From: an uncultured Muribaculaceae bacterium
Lineage (GTDB): Bacteria; Bacteroidota; Bacteroidia; Bacteroidales; Muribaculaceae
Assembly: GCA_910585275.1 (NCBI GenBank)
Contig: CAJUCW010000020.1
Location: 4,594 to 68,593, forward strand
Reading direction: 5' to 3'
Length of the DNA: 64,000 bases
The notes below the pieces were generated by a model. It was not told where the DNA came from, did not search any database, and worked only from the letters and a program-made list of their open reading frames with translations. Position 1 is the first letter of the stretch; each line of letters begins with the position of its first letter. Shown here piece after piece: positions 45,022 through 55,120 of the stretch. The position numbers and the translations under genes were made by a program.

Positions 45022-48000
45022 TGATATCCCGGAAACGATTTACCCGACATATAGCCAAGGTGTTGCCTGTGCCGATTCTGGCGCTGGCAGCCACCGTGAT
45101 GTCGGTTGGACAATATAAAAAATCGGAGCTCGCACCCCCTCCTCCTCCGCCCCCTCCTACAACAGGCTACATCGATAATACCGCCATTCCCGACAGCGTC
45201 ATTATGCCGTCGCCCGTGCAGACCACCTTGCCGAGTAATCTTGCCGCGTATGAAGACCGCGAATATGTGGCCGATTTGACTACGCCTTCTAACGTCAAGA
45301 CCGAGCTGGTGTATGACCCTTCTATCGGTATGTATGTAATCCACACCAAGCTTGGTGACCGGGATATCGTGGTGCCGTATTTGCTTTCTCCGAAAGAATA
45401 CAATGAAATGGCTACACGCCGGGAGATGCTTGGATATTTCCGGCAGCGCAACGCAGAAGGGTTTGAAAACAAGGACAAGCAGGGATTCAATCTTTTCGAT
45501 ATGAATTTTGCTTTGGGGCCGCTTGAAAAGGTGTTCGGACCGGGCGGCGTGCGCCTCACCACCCAAGGTTCGATTCAGCTTTCGATGGGAATCAAAAGCA
45601 ACAAGACCGACAATCCTGCGCTTGCATTGAGGTCGAGGCGCAAGACATTCTTCAATTTCGACCAGAAGATACAGGCTACGGTAGCGGCTTCGGTAGGCGA
45701 CAAATTGAAGTTCAATATGTCGTATAACACCGACGCTACGTTTGATTTCGATTCCAAAAACCTTAAACTTAATTACGAAGGGAAGGAAGACGAAATAATA
45801 AAAAGTATAGAGGCGGGCAACGTGAGCATGACCACCGGATCGAGCCTTATGCGCGGCGGAACTGCCTTGTTTGGTATAAAATCAAAACTGCAATTCGGAA
45901 AGCTGACGCTTACGGGGCTTATCAGCCAACAGAACAGCGAGTCGAAAACTGTCAACACACAGGGGGGAGTGCAATCGACGCAATTCTCAATAAAGGCAGA
46001 CGATTACGATGCAAACCGTCATTTTTTTCTTGCGCAGTATTTTTACGACAATTATGACACTTTCGCATCCAAACTGCCTCACGTTTCTTCCGGCATAACA
46101 ATCACGCGAATCGAAGTGTGGGTTACGAACAAGAACGGCAATTATGATGAGAGCCGTAACTTCGTGGGGTTTATGGACCTCGGGGAGAACACACGTCTCG
46201 CCACCGATTATTGGGTGCCCAACCAAGGCATTAAGGTGCCGTCGAACCAGAGTAACAATCTCCTTGACGTGATTAAGACTGAATATCCCGATGCGAGAAA
46301 CATCAGCCAGGTGACGCAGGTGCTCGAACCTTTGCAGGCGTATGGCATCACCGGAGGGCGCGATTATGAAAAGGTGGAAAGTGCCAGGCTCCTTCGCCAG
46401 AGCGAATACACACTTAACCCTACGCTTGGCTACATATCGCTCAAGTCCGCTCTCAATACGGATGAAGTGCTTGCCGTGGCATACGAATACACATATCAGG
46501 GAAAGGTATATCAGGTCGGCGAATTCTCCAACGATGTCACAACTACTTCTCAGAGCCTCTATCTCAAGATGCTCAGGGGGACTACTATCTCGCCGAAGCT
46601 CCCTATGTGGAAGCTTATGATGAAAAACGTCTATTCGCTCGGTGCCTACCAGCTCCAGAAGAAAAATTTCAAATTAAATATCAAATATCTGAGCGACACT
46701 ACCGGAATAGAAATCAATTATCTGCCGATAGGGGAGATTTCGAATAAACCTCTGCTTCAGGTTATGAATCTTGACCGTCTTGATTCCAACCAGGAATCGA
46801 ATCCCGATGGATTTTTCGATTATGTGGAGGGCTACACAGTGCAGCCTTCCAACGGCAAGATTATTTTCCCTGTGGCAGAACCTTTCGGCTCGCATCTCGA
46901 ACGGAAAATCGGCAACCCGACGCTTGCCGCACCCTACGTATATAAGGAACTTTATGACTCCACCCTTGTGGTTGCCAAGCAGTTTGCCGATAAAAACAAG
47001 TTTTCGCTTTCCGGAGAATACCAGGCATCTAATGGCGCGACAATACGTCTTAACGCCATGAATGTGCCGCGCGGTTCGGTCGTGGTGATGGCGGGCGGTG
47101 TTGTGCTTACGGAAAACAGCGATTATACGGTTGACTATAGTATGGGCATAGTGACCATCACCAACCAAAGCATCATCGATTCGGGCACCAACGTGAGCGT
47201 GACTCTTGAAAACCAGTCGCTTTTCAGCATGCAGCGCAAGACTCTCCTTGGACTTGACGCCCAGTATCGCTTCAACAAGGATTTCACACTCGGGGCAACG
47301 ATTATGAATTTTTCCGAAAAGGCTCTGACTGAGAAGGTGAATATAGGTGATGAAGTTGTCAACAACACGATGTGGGGCCTCAATCTTAGTTATAACAAGG
47401 AGTTCATGTGGCTTACGAATCTGCTTAACAAGGTGCCCACCATCAATGCCACCGCCCCGTCGTCGTTCGGGTTGAATGCCGAGTTCGCGCAGCTTGTGCC
47501 ACATAAACAGAAAACCGGAACCACAAAAGGTTCGTCGTATATAGATGATTTCGAAAGCACGCAGACCGGCGTGGATTTGCGAAACCCTTATTCATGGACA
47601 CTTGCTTCAACCCCCTACGATTCGGGAGCGGATGCGCTTTTCCCTGAAGCGGCCTTGTCGAACAATGTGGATTACGGCAAGAACCGCGCACTCCTTGCCT
47701 GGAACTATATCGACCGGATGTGGACCCAGAAAAATTCATCCATGCTTCCCGGTTATTTGAGAAACGACTTGAAACAGCTTTCCAACCCTTACGTAAGGGA
47801 GGTGCTCGTGAGGGAGATTTATCCGGGTCGTGACGACGTGTATGGAGAATCGGACTACATACAGACGCTCAACCTTTCGTTTTATCCTAAAGAGCGGGGC
47901 CCATATAACCTTGATGCCGACAGAATCGACGACGACGGTAATCTCCTTTTCCCGGAACGGCGGTGGGGCGGCATAATGAGAAAGATGGATAATACCAACT

Positions 48001-51000
48001 TTGAGAATTCGAATGTGGAATATATCCAGTTCTGGATGCTCGACCCGTTTCTTGACAGCGAAAACAACAACACCGAGGGTGGCGACCTTTATTTCAATTT
48101 CGGTGAAATCAGTGAAGACATTCTTAAAGACGGAATGAAAAGCTATGAGAATGGAATTCCTATCGACGGCAACAACCAGTTTATTGCCGAGACAAACTGG
48201 GGAAGAGTATCGACGCAGAATTCGCTTACTTATGCTTTCGAAAATGCAGAAAACGCCCGCCCGATGCAGGACGTGGGTCTCGACGGCCTTCCCAACGATG
48301 ACGAATATTCTTTCGGTTCATATTCCGATTATCTGAATCAGTTGAGAATGAAGCTCCCTTCCTCCACCATTGCTAAAATGGAAGAAGATCCGTTCTCGGC
48401 GATGAACGACCCCGCCGGCGACAATTACCACTTTTATCGCAGCGATTATTATGACGAGCACCGCACTTCGATTCTCGACCGCTACAAGCGTTACAACGGG
48501 GTGGAAGGGAACTCGCTTGCGCCCGAACAGAGCGACAACCGGCTTTACCAGTCTTCGCGAAGCGTGCCCGACGTGGAAGACATAAACCAGGACAACACTC
48601 TCAACGAATATGAGAGATATTTCCAATATAGAGTGTCGATTCGTCCGGAGGATCTTGTGGTCGGCAAGAATTATGTGACAGACCGTCGAGAGACGGTGGT
48701 GCCCACCCGGGAGGGGCATGCCACGACCGTATGGTATCAGTTTAAAATTCCTCTTTCGCAGCCGGAAAAGGTGGTAGGAGGCATTTCTGATTTCTCCACA
48801 ATACGTTTTGCGCGTATGTTTATGACCGGATTCAAGGAGGTGACGCATCTCAGGTTCGCCACGCTTGAACTCGTAAGAGGGGAGTGGCGCGACTATAAGT
48901 TTAATCTCAACAGTCGCAACGATTCTCCTGCCGAAGGCGAGCTCGACATGTCGATTGTCAATATCGAAGAGAATAACGGCCGGAAACCTGTGAACTATGT
49001 GCTTCCTCCTGACGTAACCCGAATCCAGGACCCCGGTCAGATGCAGGCCACACAACTTAATGAGCAGTCGCTGCAGATGAAAGTGACCGGTCTTCAGCCG
49101 GGCGACGCTCGCGGCGCATACAAGAACACACAGCTCGACCTGCGCATATACCGCAGGATGCAGATGTGGGTGCATGCCGAGGCAAACATCGACGACCCCA
49201 CGAATCTGAAAAACGGCGACCTTGCCATCTTCGTGCGTCTTGGTTCTGACGTGAAAAACAACTATTATGAATATGAGATTCCTCTTGAACTTACTCCGGA
49301 GGGCACATACGATAATTTCCAGACGCTCGACCGTCAGCTTGTTTGGCCCATATCAAACTTTTTGAACGTGCCGTTCGACCTCTTTACGTGGGTTAAAACA
49401 TCACGCAACCATGACCGCAGCGCGAATGTGGAAGGGGTGGGCTACAACATATATTATTCGATGCACGACCCCAATAACGAGAAAAACACCGTGGGTGTGA
49501 TGGGAAACCCGAGTCTGAGCGACGTGAGGGTGATGCTTATCGGAATCCGCAACAAGTCGAATTCCGTGAAAAACGGTACTATTTGGGTGAATGAGCTTCG
49601 TGTGACCGATTTTAATGAAGACGGCGGTTGGGCTGCCAATGTCAATGCCAATCTCTCGATGAGCGACATAGCCATGCTCAATTTCGCCATGCATAAGGAG
49701 ACTGCCGGTTTCGGAGGTGTTGACCAGAGTCTGTCGAACCGCCGCCTCGACGATTTCGAGCAATATAATTTTGCCATACAGGGCGACGTAGGTAAGGTGT
49801 TCCCTGCCAAAGCAAAACTCAACGCCCCGATTTATTATTCGAGGTCGTCGGAGAAAACTACTCCGAAATATAATCCCCTTGACCAAGACATCCTGCTTAA
49901 AGATGCCTTGAAGGCAGCTACGTCACGTCAGGAAAAGGATTCGATTAAGAATTATTCCATCACAAGGACTACGGTGGAGAGTTTCTCTATATCCAATTTG
50001 AAATTCAACGTGCAGAGCAAGAACCCGATGCCTTGGGATCCTGCCAATTTCCAGGTGTCGTTTTCTTTCAACCGTCAGAGGTTCAACGATCCGAATACGG
50101 AATATCAACACACAAACGATTATCGTGGCTCGTTCCAGTATTCCTATTCGCCTTACGTGAAACCCATAAAGCCGTTCTCTTTCCTGAAAGGGAAGAGCAA
50201 AACTGCAAAATTCTTTAAAGATTGGGGTATTAACTGGATGTTCAACAGTCTGACATTCTACACTAATATAAGCAGATATTATTATGAAGAACAGACACGG
50301 AGCCAGGTTGATGTAGATTTTCAGCTTCCCGTGCAGGTAAGCAAGAATTTCCTATGGGACCGCCAGCTTAACCTGACATGGAACATAATACAATCGCTTA
50401 GCCTCTCGTTTGCAAGCAATACTACGGCAAGAATCGAGGAAACCATCGGTGCGGTCAACAAGCGTCTTTTCCCCGACAAGTACCGCGACTGGCGCGATAC
50501 CGTGTGGTCTTCGATAAAGAGCCTCGGCACGCCCTGGAACTACAACCAGACCTTTACGGGAACGTATCGTGCGCCTTTCAATAAAATCGGGGTGCTCGAT
50601 TACCTTACCGGTTCGTTAAGCTATACTTCGACCTACAGATGGGACAAAGGCGCAACCGTTGATGACCTTTATCTTGGAAACTCCATTCAGAACCAGTCAA
50701 TCTGGAATGCCGATGCTCGTCTGAATTTCGAGACGCTCTACAACAAGTCGAAATATCTGCAGGCCATCAACAAGAGGTTTGCAAAGACTCCTGCACGTTC
50801 CACCGCCGGCAATGCAAAGAAAAATAAGAAACCTGCCGTCAAAAAATTCGAGAGAGCCGTAGCATTGGCAGCCGACACGAGCACCGTGGTGAAACACAAT
50901 TTGAAGACAAAGAAACTGAAGATTTCCGCTACGAAGTCGGGGAAACCTTTCAGGATAGAGACCAAGGTGATTGACGATAATTCTATAGAAATTCTTACCA

Positions 51001-52493
51001 GAGATGACGGAAGCATCAAACTTCTTGTGAGGGAAGACAAAACGGAGCCGAAAAAATCCGTAATAAAAGAGGCGTCGGAATATGCGTTGCGTTTCCTTAT
51101 GATGCCCAGAAGCCTTTCGTTCAGATGGAGGAGTTCGCATTCTCTCAATCTGCCGCAGTTCTCGCCCAATGTAGGCGACGTTTTCGGACAAAGCACGAAA
51201 TATGGTCCTATGGCACCGGGGCTTGATTTCGCCTTCGGTTTCTTCGACGAAAGTTATGTCAGCAAAGCCCTCGACCGCGGTTGGCTTCTTACCTCCGATG
51301 AAATGACCTCGCCGGCCATTTGGAATCAAGGAAAGGAGTTTAATTTCGAACTTACGCTTGAACCTGCCAGAGGGCTCAAGGTGGTGCTTACGAACAATCT
51401 TACTGACAACAGGACCCGCCAGATTCAATTTATGTTTGCAGGGATGCCGACATCTATGAGCGGTTCCTATACGCGCACTCATGTGGCCCTGGCGAGTGCT
51501 CTGAGAACATCGAAGGCCGAGAATGGATATCAGTCTGACGCTTTCGACAAGTTCCTTTCATATATCCCCCAGATAGCAAACCGTATAGAAGAGCGTTATC
51601 GTGGCACGTCTTATCCTACCACCGGATTTATGGAAGGTTCCACACTCGGAGGCACTCCTTATAATCCTCTCGTGGGGAGTGTGAGCACCACAAGTCCCGA
51701 CGTGTTGATTCCGGCATTTATAGCGGCATATAGCGGCTATAGTCCTGATAAGGTCACTCTCGAGCATTTTCCGGGACTTGGATCTATGCGGCCTAATTGG
51801 CGCGTGACTTACGACGGTTTCTTGCAAGTCGGGAAGATGAGCAATATTTTCAAGGCGTTCACAGTGTCGCACGCCTATCAATGCACCTACTCCGTAGGCA
51901 GCTATTCGAGCTATCTTAATTGGGTAGGGGTAGATGGCAATATGGGATTCATAATGGATGAAATGACGCGCCAGCCTATACCTTCCTCTCCCTATAATAT
52001 TTCGTCTGTTGCGATTACGGAAAAGTTTGCACCGCTCGTGGGTGTAAACATGACGTTTAAGAATGATTTGTCGGTAAATGCCGAATATCGTGATTCACGC
52101 ACTTTGAATTTGAATTCATCTGCCGGACAAATTGTGGAAACCACAAGCAAGCAGCTGTCGGTTGGTGCGGGGATGAAGGTTGCCAATTTTAACAGGATTG
52201 TGAAGTTCGGCAGTTCGCAAGGTGGAGCCACCAACGACCTTTCGGTCAACCTTGATTTCGCGTTCAGCAATAACCAGTCGCTGATAAGAAGGATAGAGAC
52301 TGCCTACACACAGGCCACGCAAGGCACCCAGACGTTTTCCGTCAATTTTATGGCAAGTTATCAGATGAGCCGTAAAGTTACGCTTTCGGCATTCTTCGAC
52401 CATCAGGTCAACACTCCCCTGGTGTCGAATGCCTCATATCCTACCTCAAACTCCAATTACGGCATAGCCATCAATATCTCCCTGGCCCGTTGA
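45021..52493 (+). CDS. sprA: Type IX secretion system outer-membrane translocon SprA (Sov)
   Basis: 2490 residues, in the range for SprA/Sov. N-terminal hydrophobic segment ending near SVGQ, then a proline run (PPPPPPPPT), then repeated SprA domains: GPLEKVFGPGGVRLTTQGSIQL with the family's IKSNKTDNP follow-on, SYIDDFESTQ near residue 840, FWMLDPFL, ERYFQYRVSIRPEDL, and the barrel end AINISLAR. It forms the very large barrel through which cargo with C-terminal T9SS signals crosses the outer membrane. A Lys/Ala-rich insertion (residues about 1930-1985, containing KKNKKPAVKKFERA) is unusual and likely periplasmic or variable between species. Confidence 0.95.
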   Translation: MISRKRFTRHIAKVLPVPILALAATVMSVGQYKKSELAPPPPPPPPTTGYIDNTAIPDSVIMPSPVQTTLPSNLAAYEDREYVADLTTPSNVKTELVYDPSIGMYVIHTKLGDRDIVVPYLLSPKEYNEMATRREMLGYFRQRNAEGFENKDKQGFNLFDMNFALGPLEKVFGPGGVRLTTQGSIQLSMGIKSNKTDNPALALRSRRKTFFNFDQKIQATVAASVGDKLKFNMSYNTDATFDFDSKNLKLNYEGKEDEIIKSIEAGNVSMTTGSSLMRGGTALFGIKSKLQFGKLTLTGLISQQNSESKTVNTQGGVQSTQFSIKADDYDANRHFFLAQYFYDNYDTFASKLPHVSSGITITRIEVWVTNKNGNYDESRNFVGFMDLGENTRLATDYWVPNQGIKVPSNQSNNLLDVIKTEYPDARNISQVTQVLEPLQAYGITGGRDYEKVESARLLRQSEYTLNPTLGYISLKSALNTDEVLAVAYEYTYQGKVYQVGEFSNDVTTTSQSLYLKMLRGTTISPKLPMWKLMMKNVYSLGAYQLQKKNFKLNIKYLSDTTGIEINYLPIGEISNKPLLQVMNLDRLDSNQESNPDGFFDYVEGYTVQPSNGKIIFPVAEPFGSHLERKIGNPTLAAPYVYKELYDSTLVVAKQFADKNKFSLSGEYQASNGATIRLNAMNVPRGSVVVMAGGVVLTENSDYTVDYSMGIVTITNQSIIDSGTNVSVTLENQSLFSMQRKTLLGLDAQYRFNKDFTLGATIMNFSEKALTEKVNIGDEVVNNTMWGLNLSYNKEFMWLTNLLNKVPTINATAPSSFGLNAEFAQLVPHKQKTGTTKGSSYIDDFESTQTGVDLRNPYSWTLASTPYDSGADALFPEAALSNNVDYGKNRALLAWNYIDRMWTQKNSSMLPGYLRNDLKQLSNPYVREVLVREIYPGRDDVYGESDYIQTLNLSFYPKERGPYNLDADRIDDDGNLLFPERRWGGIMRKMDNTNFENSNVEYIQFWMLDPFLDSENNNTEGGDLYFNFGEISEDILKDGMKSYENGIPIDGNNQFIAETNWGRVSTQNSLTYAFENAENARPMQDVGLDGLPNDDEYSFGSYSDYLNQLRMKLPSSTIAKMEEDPFSAMNDPAGDNYHFYRSDYYDEHRTSILDRYKRYNGVEGNSLAPEQSDNRLYQSSRSVPDVEDINQDNTLNEYERYFQYRVSIRPEDLVVGKNYVTDRRETVVPTREGHATTVWYQFKIPLSQPEKVVGGISDFSTIRFARMFMTGFKEVTHLRFATLELVRGEWRDYKFNLNSRNDSPAEGELDMSIVNIEENNGRKPVNYVLPPDVTRIQDPGQMQATQLNEQSLQMKVTGLQPGDARGAYKNTQLDLRIYRRMQMWVHAEANIDDPTNLKNGDLAIFVRLGSDVKNNYYEYEIPLELTPEGTYDNFQTLDRQLVWPISNFLNVPFDLFTWVKTSRNHDRSANVEGVGYNIYYSMHDPNNEKNTVGVMGNPSLSDVRVMLIGIRNKSNSVKNGTIWVNELRVTDFNEDGGWAANVNANLSMSDIAMLNFAMHKETAGFGGVDQSLSNRRLDDFEQYNFAIQGDVGKVFPAKAKLNAPIYYSRSSEKTTPKYNPLDQDILLKDALKAATSRQEKDSIKNYSITRTTVESFSISNLKFNVQSKNPMPWDPANFQVSFSFNRQRFNDPNTEYQHTNDYRGSFQYSYSPYVKPIKPFSFLKGKSKTAKFFKDWGINWMFNSLTFYTNISRYYYEEQTRSQVDVDFQLPVQVSKNFLWDRQLNLTWNIIQSLSLSFASNTTARIEETIGAVNKRLFPDKYRDWRDTVWSSIKSLGTPWNYNQTFTGTYRAPFNKIGVLDYLTGSLSYTSTYRWDKGATVDDLYLGNSIQNQSIWNADARLNFETLYNKSKYLQAINKRFAKTPARSTAGNAKKNKKPAVKKFERAVALAADTSTVVKHNLKTKKLKISATKSGKPFRIETKVIDDNSIEILTRDDGSIKLLVREDKTEPKKSVIKEASEYALRFLMMPRSLSFRWRSSHSLNLPQFSPNVGDVFGQSTKYGPMAPGLDFAFGFFDESYVSKALDRGWLLTSDEMTSPAIWNQGKEFNFELTLEPARGLKVVLTNNLTDNRTRQIQFMFAGMPTSMSGSYTRTHVALASALRTSKAENGYQSDAFDKFLSYIPQIANRIEERYRGTSYPTTGFMEGSTLGGTPYNPLVGSVSTTSPDVLIPAFIAAYSGYSPDKVTLEHFPGLGSMRPNWRVTYDGFLQVGKMSNIFKAFTVSHAYQCTYSVGSYSSYLNWVGVDGNMGFIMDEMTRQPIPSSPYNISSVAITEKFAPLVGVNMTFKNDLSVNAEYRDSRTLNLNSSAGQIVETTSKQLSVGAGMKVANFNRIVKFGSSQGGATNDLSVNLDFAFSNNQSLIRRIETAYTQATQGTQTFSVNFMASYQMSRKVTLSAFFDHQVNTPLVSNASYPTSNSNYGIAINISLAR

Positions 52494-52792
52494 TAAAGGG
52501 ATACGTCAAGATGTAACTTTTCAAAAGTTGCCTATAAATACATTCGTAGAATCGAACAGATAGAAATTTTAAGGAACGAACTATAGCGTTAAATATCCTA
52601 TAAAAGTCCCCTATAGAGTTATTTAAGGGTAAGTATATGATGGCAAAGACTCTCTCCGGATTCTGTATTCTCAAAAAGGTACGAGAACGACATCTGTTAC
52701 ACCTCATACGTGAGACAAAATTTATTGCCGACTCCTCTGAAATAAGTATATTTAAGAAAAAACATCGCTCTGCGCTGATTTTCTCGTTCTGA
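52494..52792. other. Gene-free region downstream of sprA
   Basis: AT-rich, no gene. AACTTTTCAAAAGTT (52513-52527) is a short inverted repeat that may end the sprA message, but there is no strong terminator. A TTTTAAGGAACGAACT-like string near 52571 is also found near 43180. Confidence 0.45.
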
Positions 52793-52837
52793 TGGGACAT
52801 TTGTCACATCAAATGTCGATTATTTTCTCTAAATTTG
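52793..52837 (+). promoter_or_regulatory. Radical SAM-TonB operon promoter with CRP/FNR-like site
   Basis: TGGGACATTTGTCACA (52793-52808) differs at one of 16 positions from the palindromes at 37351 and 41743. It is followed after 21 bp by TAAATTTG (52830-52837) and after a further 25 bp by the start codon. An overlapping 8-bp inverted repeat, GACATTTG / CAAATGTC (52796-52817), extends the symmetry to the right. Confidence 0.68.
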
Positions 52838-52862
52838 CGATATTGAATGTATTAAACCCTTT

Positions 52863-53483
52863 ATGAAGCAACGGGCTAAGATAATAGGCATCGCACGGCA
52901 TCGCCTTTCTACCGATGGCGATGGTGTCACTACGCTTGTTGCCTTTCATGGCTGTCCGCTTCGTTGCCGATATTGCCTGAATCCGCAGTCATTAGGCGAC
53001 AGCGGACGTTTCTACGAGTATTCGCCTCGGTCGCTCTATGAAGAAGTGCGCATCGACGAGCTTTATTTCATCGCCACAAACGGCGGTGTGACTTTCGGTG
53101 GCGGCGAGCCTTGCTTACGCCCGCAGTTTATCTGGGAGTTCCGCCAACTGTGTGGCCCCGCATGGCAGCTCAACTTGGAGACTTCTCTCTGCGTGCCGAC
53201 GGCCAATGTCGAGGCATTGCTCCCTGTTGTCAACACATTGATTATAGACATCAAGGATATAAACCCCGCCATTTACTGCAGCTATACGGGGCATTCAAAC
53301 GACCTCGTTCACGACAACCTCCGACTGATAGCCGATGCCGGGCGACAACATGACTGCATTGTCCGCATACCGCTGATACCTGACTATAATACCGACTCCG
53401 ACCGAGAGAAAAGCCGCAAAGCACTCGATGCCCTCGGTTTCTCCCGATTCGATTTATTCACCTACCAAATTCGCAAACACTGA
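52863..53483 (+). CDS. Radical SAM enzyme, PflA/activase-like
   Basis: 206 residues, short for the superfamily. Cluster motif CPLRCRYC (CxxxCxxC) near residue 38, SAM motif VTFGGGEPCLRPQF, then ETSLCVP, NTLIIDIKDINP and CIVRIPLIPDYN as in glycyl-radical activating enzymes. No second ferredoxin-like cluster insert is present. No glycyl-radical enzyme is encoded nearby; instead the gene stops 2 nt before a TonB-type protein with a Cys-rich N-terminus. Substrate unknown. Confidence 0.85.
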   Translation: MKQRAKIIGIARHRLSTDGDGVTTLVAFHGCPLRCRYCLNPQSLGDSGRFYEYSPRSLYEEVRIDELYFIATNGGVTFGGGEPCLRPQFIWEFRQLCGPAWQLNLETSLCVPTANVEALLPVVNTLIIDIKDINPAIYCSYTGHSNDLVHDNLRLIADAGRQHDCIVRIPLIPDYNTDSDREKSRKALDALGFSRFDLFTYQIRKH

Positions 53484-53485
53484 CT

Positions 53486-54601
53486 ATGGCACGAGGGAAA
53501 GAGACCTGTAAGATACTGAAAGAGATACGTCGGCAGATTGCCGCGGCTAACGGCATCGAGTTCGCCACGTCGGAATGTCGCTACAAGGGCGACTGTCTCG
53601 GCACATGCCCCAAGTGCGAGGCCGAGGTGCGCTATCTTGAGCAGCAGCTCCGCGCCCGCTCGCTCGCCGGAAAAGTCGTTGCCCTCGCCGGAATCTCGGC
53701 GGGGATGATTCTCATGTCGGGCTGTAGCGGCACATCATCAAATCAATCAAGCGAAACCTTGCAGAGCGAACACGAAGCATCAGTAGAGCAGATTGAGATT
53801 ACTGACACCATCGAGGAAGGTGAATTGCCTGTAATAGAAGATACTGTTGTTATCAAAAAAGGCGAAATTGACGATACTGAATATCCTGTTGTTGGAGAAA
53901 TTATCGACCCGGAACAAGAAGACAAGGTATATGAGGCTATTGTAGATGTTCGTCCGACATTCCCCAGCGGCGATGAGAAACTGATGAAATGGATTTCCCA
54001 ACATCTTCAGTATCCTCAAAATGCGTATGACGCCCACATTCAGGGTCGTGTCATAGTCCGATTTTTGGTTAAAGAAGATGGCTCAGTCGGAGATGCAAAG
54101 ATTGTAAGGCCAGTCTATCCTTCATTGGATGAGGAAGCTCTCCGTGTAGTAAGAACATTGCCCCAATTCAATCCTGCCATACTCAATGGTAAAGCGGTAG
54201 AATATTGGTTTACCATTCCTATAATATTTAGAATAGAGGATGATTTGAATAGCCATGAAGCTCTACCAACCAACTCTGACGAGAACAGAATATACCAATT
54301 CGTTGAGCAAATGCCGGAGTTCCCGGGAGGACAGGCGGCGATGCTGAAGTTCATTGCCGACAATCTCAAATACCCGAAAGAAATGGCGGGGTGTTTTCAA
54401 GGTAGTGTTATAGTAAAGTTTTATGTTGACACATTAGGCCATGTATGCAACCCACAGATAGTCAGAGGATCGGATTCTGCTCTTGACATAGAAGTATTGA
54501 GGGTTGTCAGACTATTTCCTGAGTTTATCCCGGGACAACATGAGTGCAAGAAAGTTAACGTATATATGAATTTGCCTATTCGTTTTGACCCTAACCGCTA
54601 A
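53486..54601 (+). CDS. Energy-transducer TonB-like protein with Cys-rich cytoplasmic N-terminus and two TonB C-terminal domains
   Basis: 371 residues. Cys at 8, 31, 37, 41 and 44 (ECRYKGDCLGTCPKCEAEV) form a possible metal or Fe-S site before a coiled stretch. One hydrophobic segment (SLAGKVVALAGISAGMILMSGC, about 59-80) crosses the membrane and ends in a Cys that could be lipidated. An acidic linker follows (85-150), then two TonB_C domains: PTFPSGDEKLMKWISQHLQYP to WFTIPIIF (about 157-252) and PEFPGGQAAMLKFIADNLKYP to NLPIRF (about 277-369). It should contact TonB boxes of outer-membrane receptors. The Cys block is well conserved among Bacteroidales TonB-like proteins placed after a radical SAM gene (from memory). 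Confidence 0.85.
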   Translation: MARGKETCKILKEIRRQIAAANGIEFATSECRYKGDCLGTCPKCEAEVRYLEQQLRARSLAGKVVALAGISAGMILMSGCSGTSSNQSSETLQSEHEASVEQIEITDTIEEGELPVIEDTVVIKKGEIDDTEYPVVGEIIDPEQEDKVYEAIVDVRPTFPSGDEKLMKWISQHLQYPQNAYDAHIQGRVIVRFLVKEDGSVGDAKIVRPVYPSLDEEALRVVRTLPQFNPAILNGKAVEYWFTIPIIFRIEDDLNSHEALPTNSDENRIYQFVEQMPEFPGGQAAMLKFIADNLKYPKEMAGCFQGSVIVKFYVDTLGHVCNPQIVRGSDSALDIEVLRVVRLFPEFIPGQHECKKVNVYMNLPIRFDPNR

Positions 54602-54634
54602 TTAGGTCTTAAACGAGTTAACACAGAATAATCG

Positions 54635-55111
54635 ATGACCGCATTCTTCAAAAAAGATATAATGGTAAATCGCAGTTGCGATAAATTGTTGTCGGAGTTG
54701 TCAGCTTCAACAATAATATCATGTGATAGAATGAATTATGGCAAGAAAGGCGAATTTCGTGGAAACGTCTGGCATAATGGATTCAGGATAGCATTAAACA
54801 CGTGTTATTGGAATTCATTTGAGTCGCAAGCTGTCGGCTATGTTGAACCATTCGGTGACAACAAATGCACAGTCCATTTGAGTATTGGTCCACACCTGTT
54901 GGTATTGATTATCATGTGTGCTTGGAACCTCGGTCTTTTAGCGGCATTGATAGCTGTATCTATATCTACATTTTTTGATGGAATATCCAGCGGCTTTGCC
55001 GTAATGCTGCTGTTTCTGCCGTTCATTGCAGCAGATGTGCTGTTTCTGCGCTTTGCGCTTTATTCAAACTACAAAAAACTAAAAGCCCGCATGCTTGATA
55101 TACTTGTATAA
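54635..55111 (+). CDS. Hypothetical membrane protein
   Basis: 158 residues. A polar N-terminal domain of about 85 residues (FRGNVWHNGFRIALNTCYWNSFESQAVGYVEP) precedes two adjacent helices (LLVLIIMCAWNLGLLAALIAVSIS and GFAVMLLFLPFIAADVLFLRFAL). No family recognised. The start is 33 nt after the TonB-like gene, same strand, so it may belong to that operon. An internal ATG at 54662 is an alternative start. Confidence 0.6.
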   Translation: MTAFFKKDIMVNRSCDKLLSELSASTIISCDRMNYGKKGEFRGNVWHNGFRIALNTCYWNSFESQAVGYVEPFGDNKCTVHLSIGPHLLVLIIMCAWNLGLLAALIAVSISTFFDGISSGFAVMLLFLPFIAADVLFLRFALYSNYKKLKARMLDILV

Positions 55112-55120
55112 GAGATTGAT

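Noticed and set aside
46674..47504. 276-residue minus-strand frame within sprA
   Set aside because: Rich in His, Arg and Ile as expected of an antisense frame; sprA is intact and conserved over this stretch.
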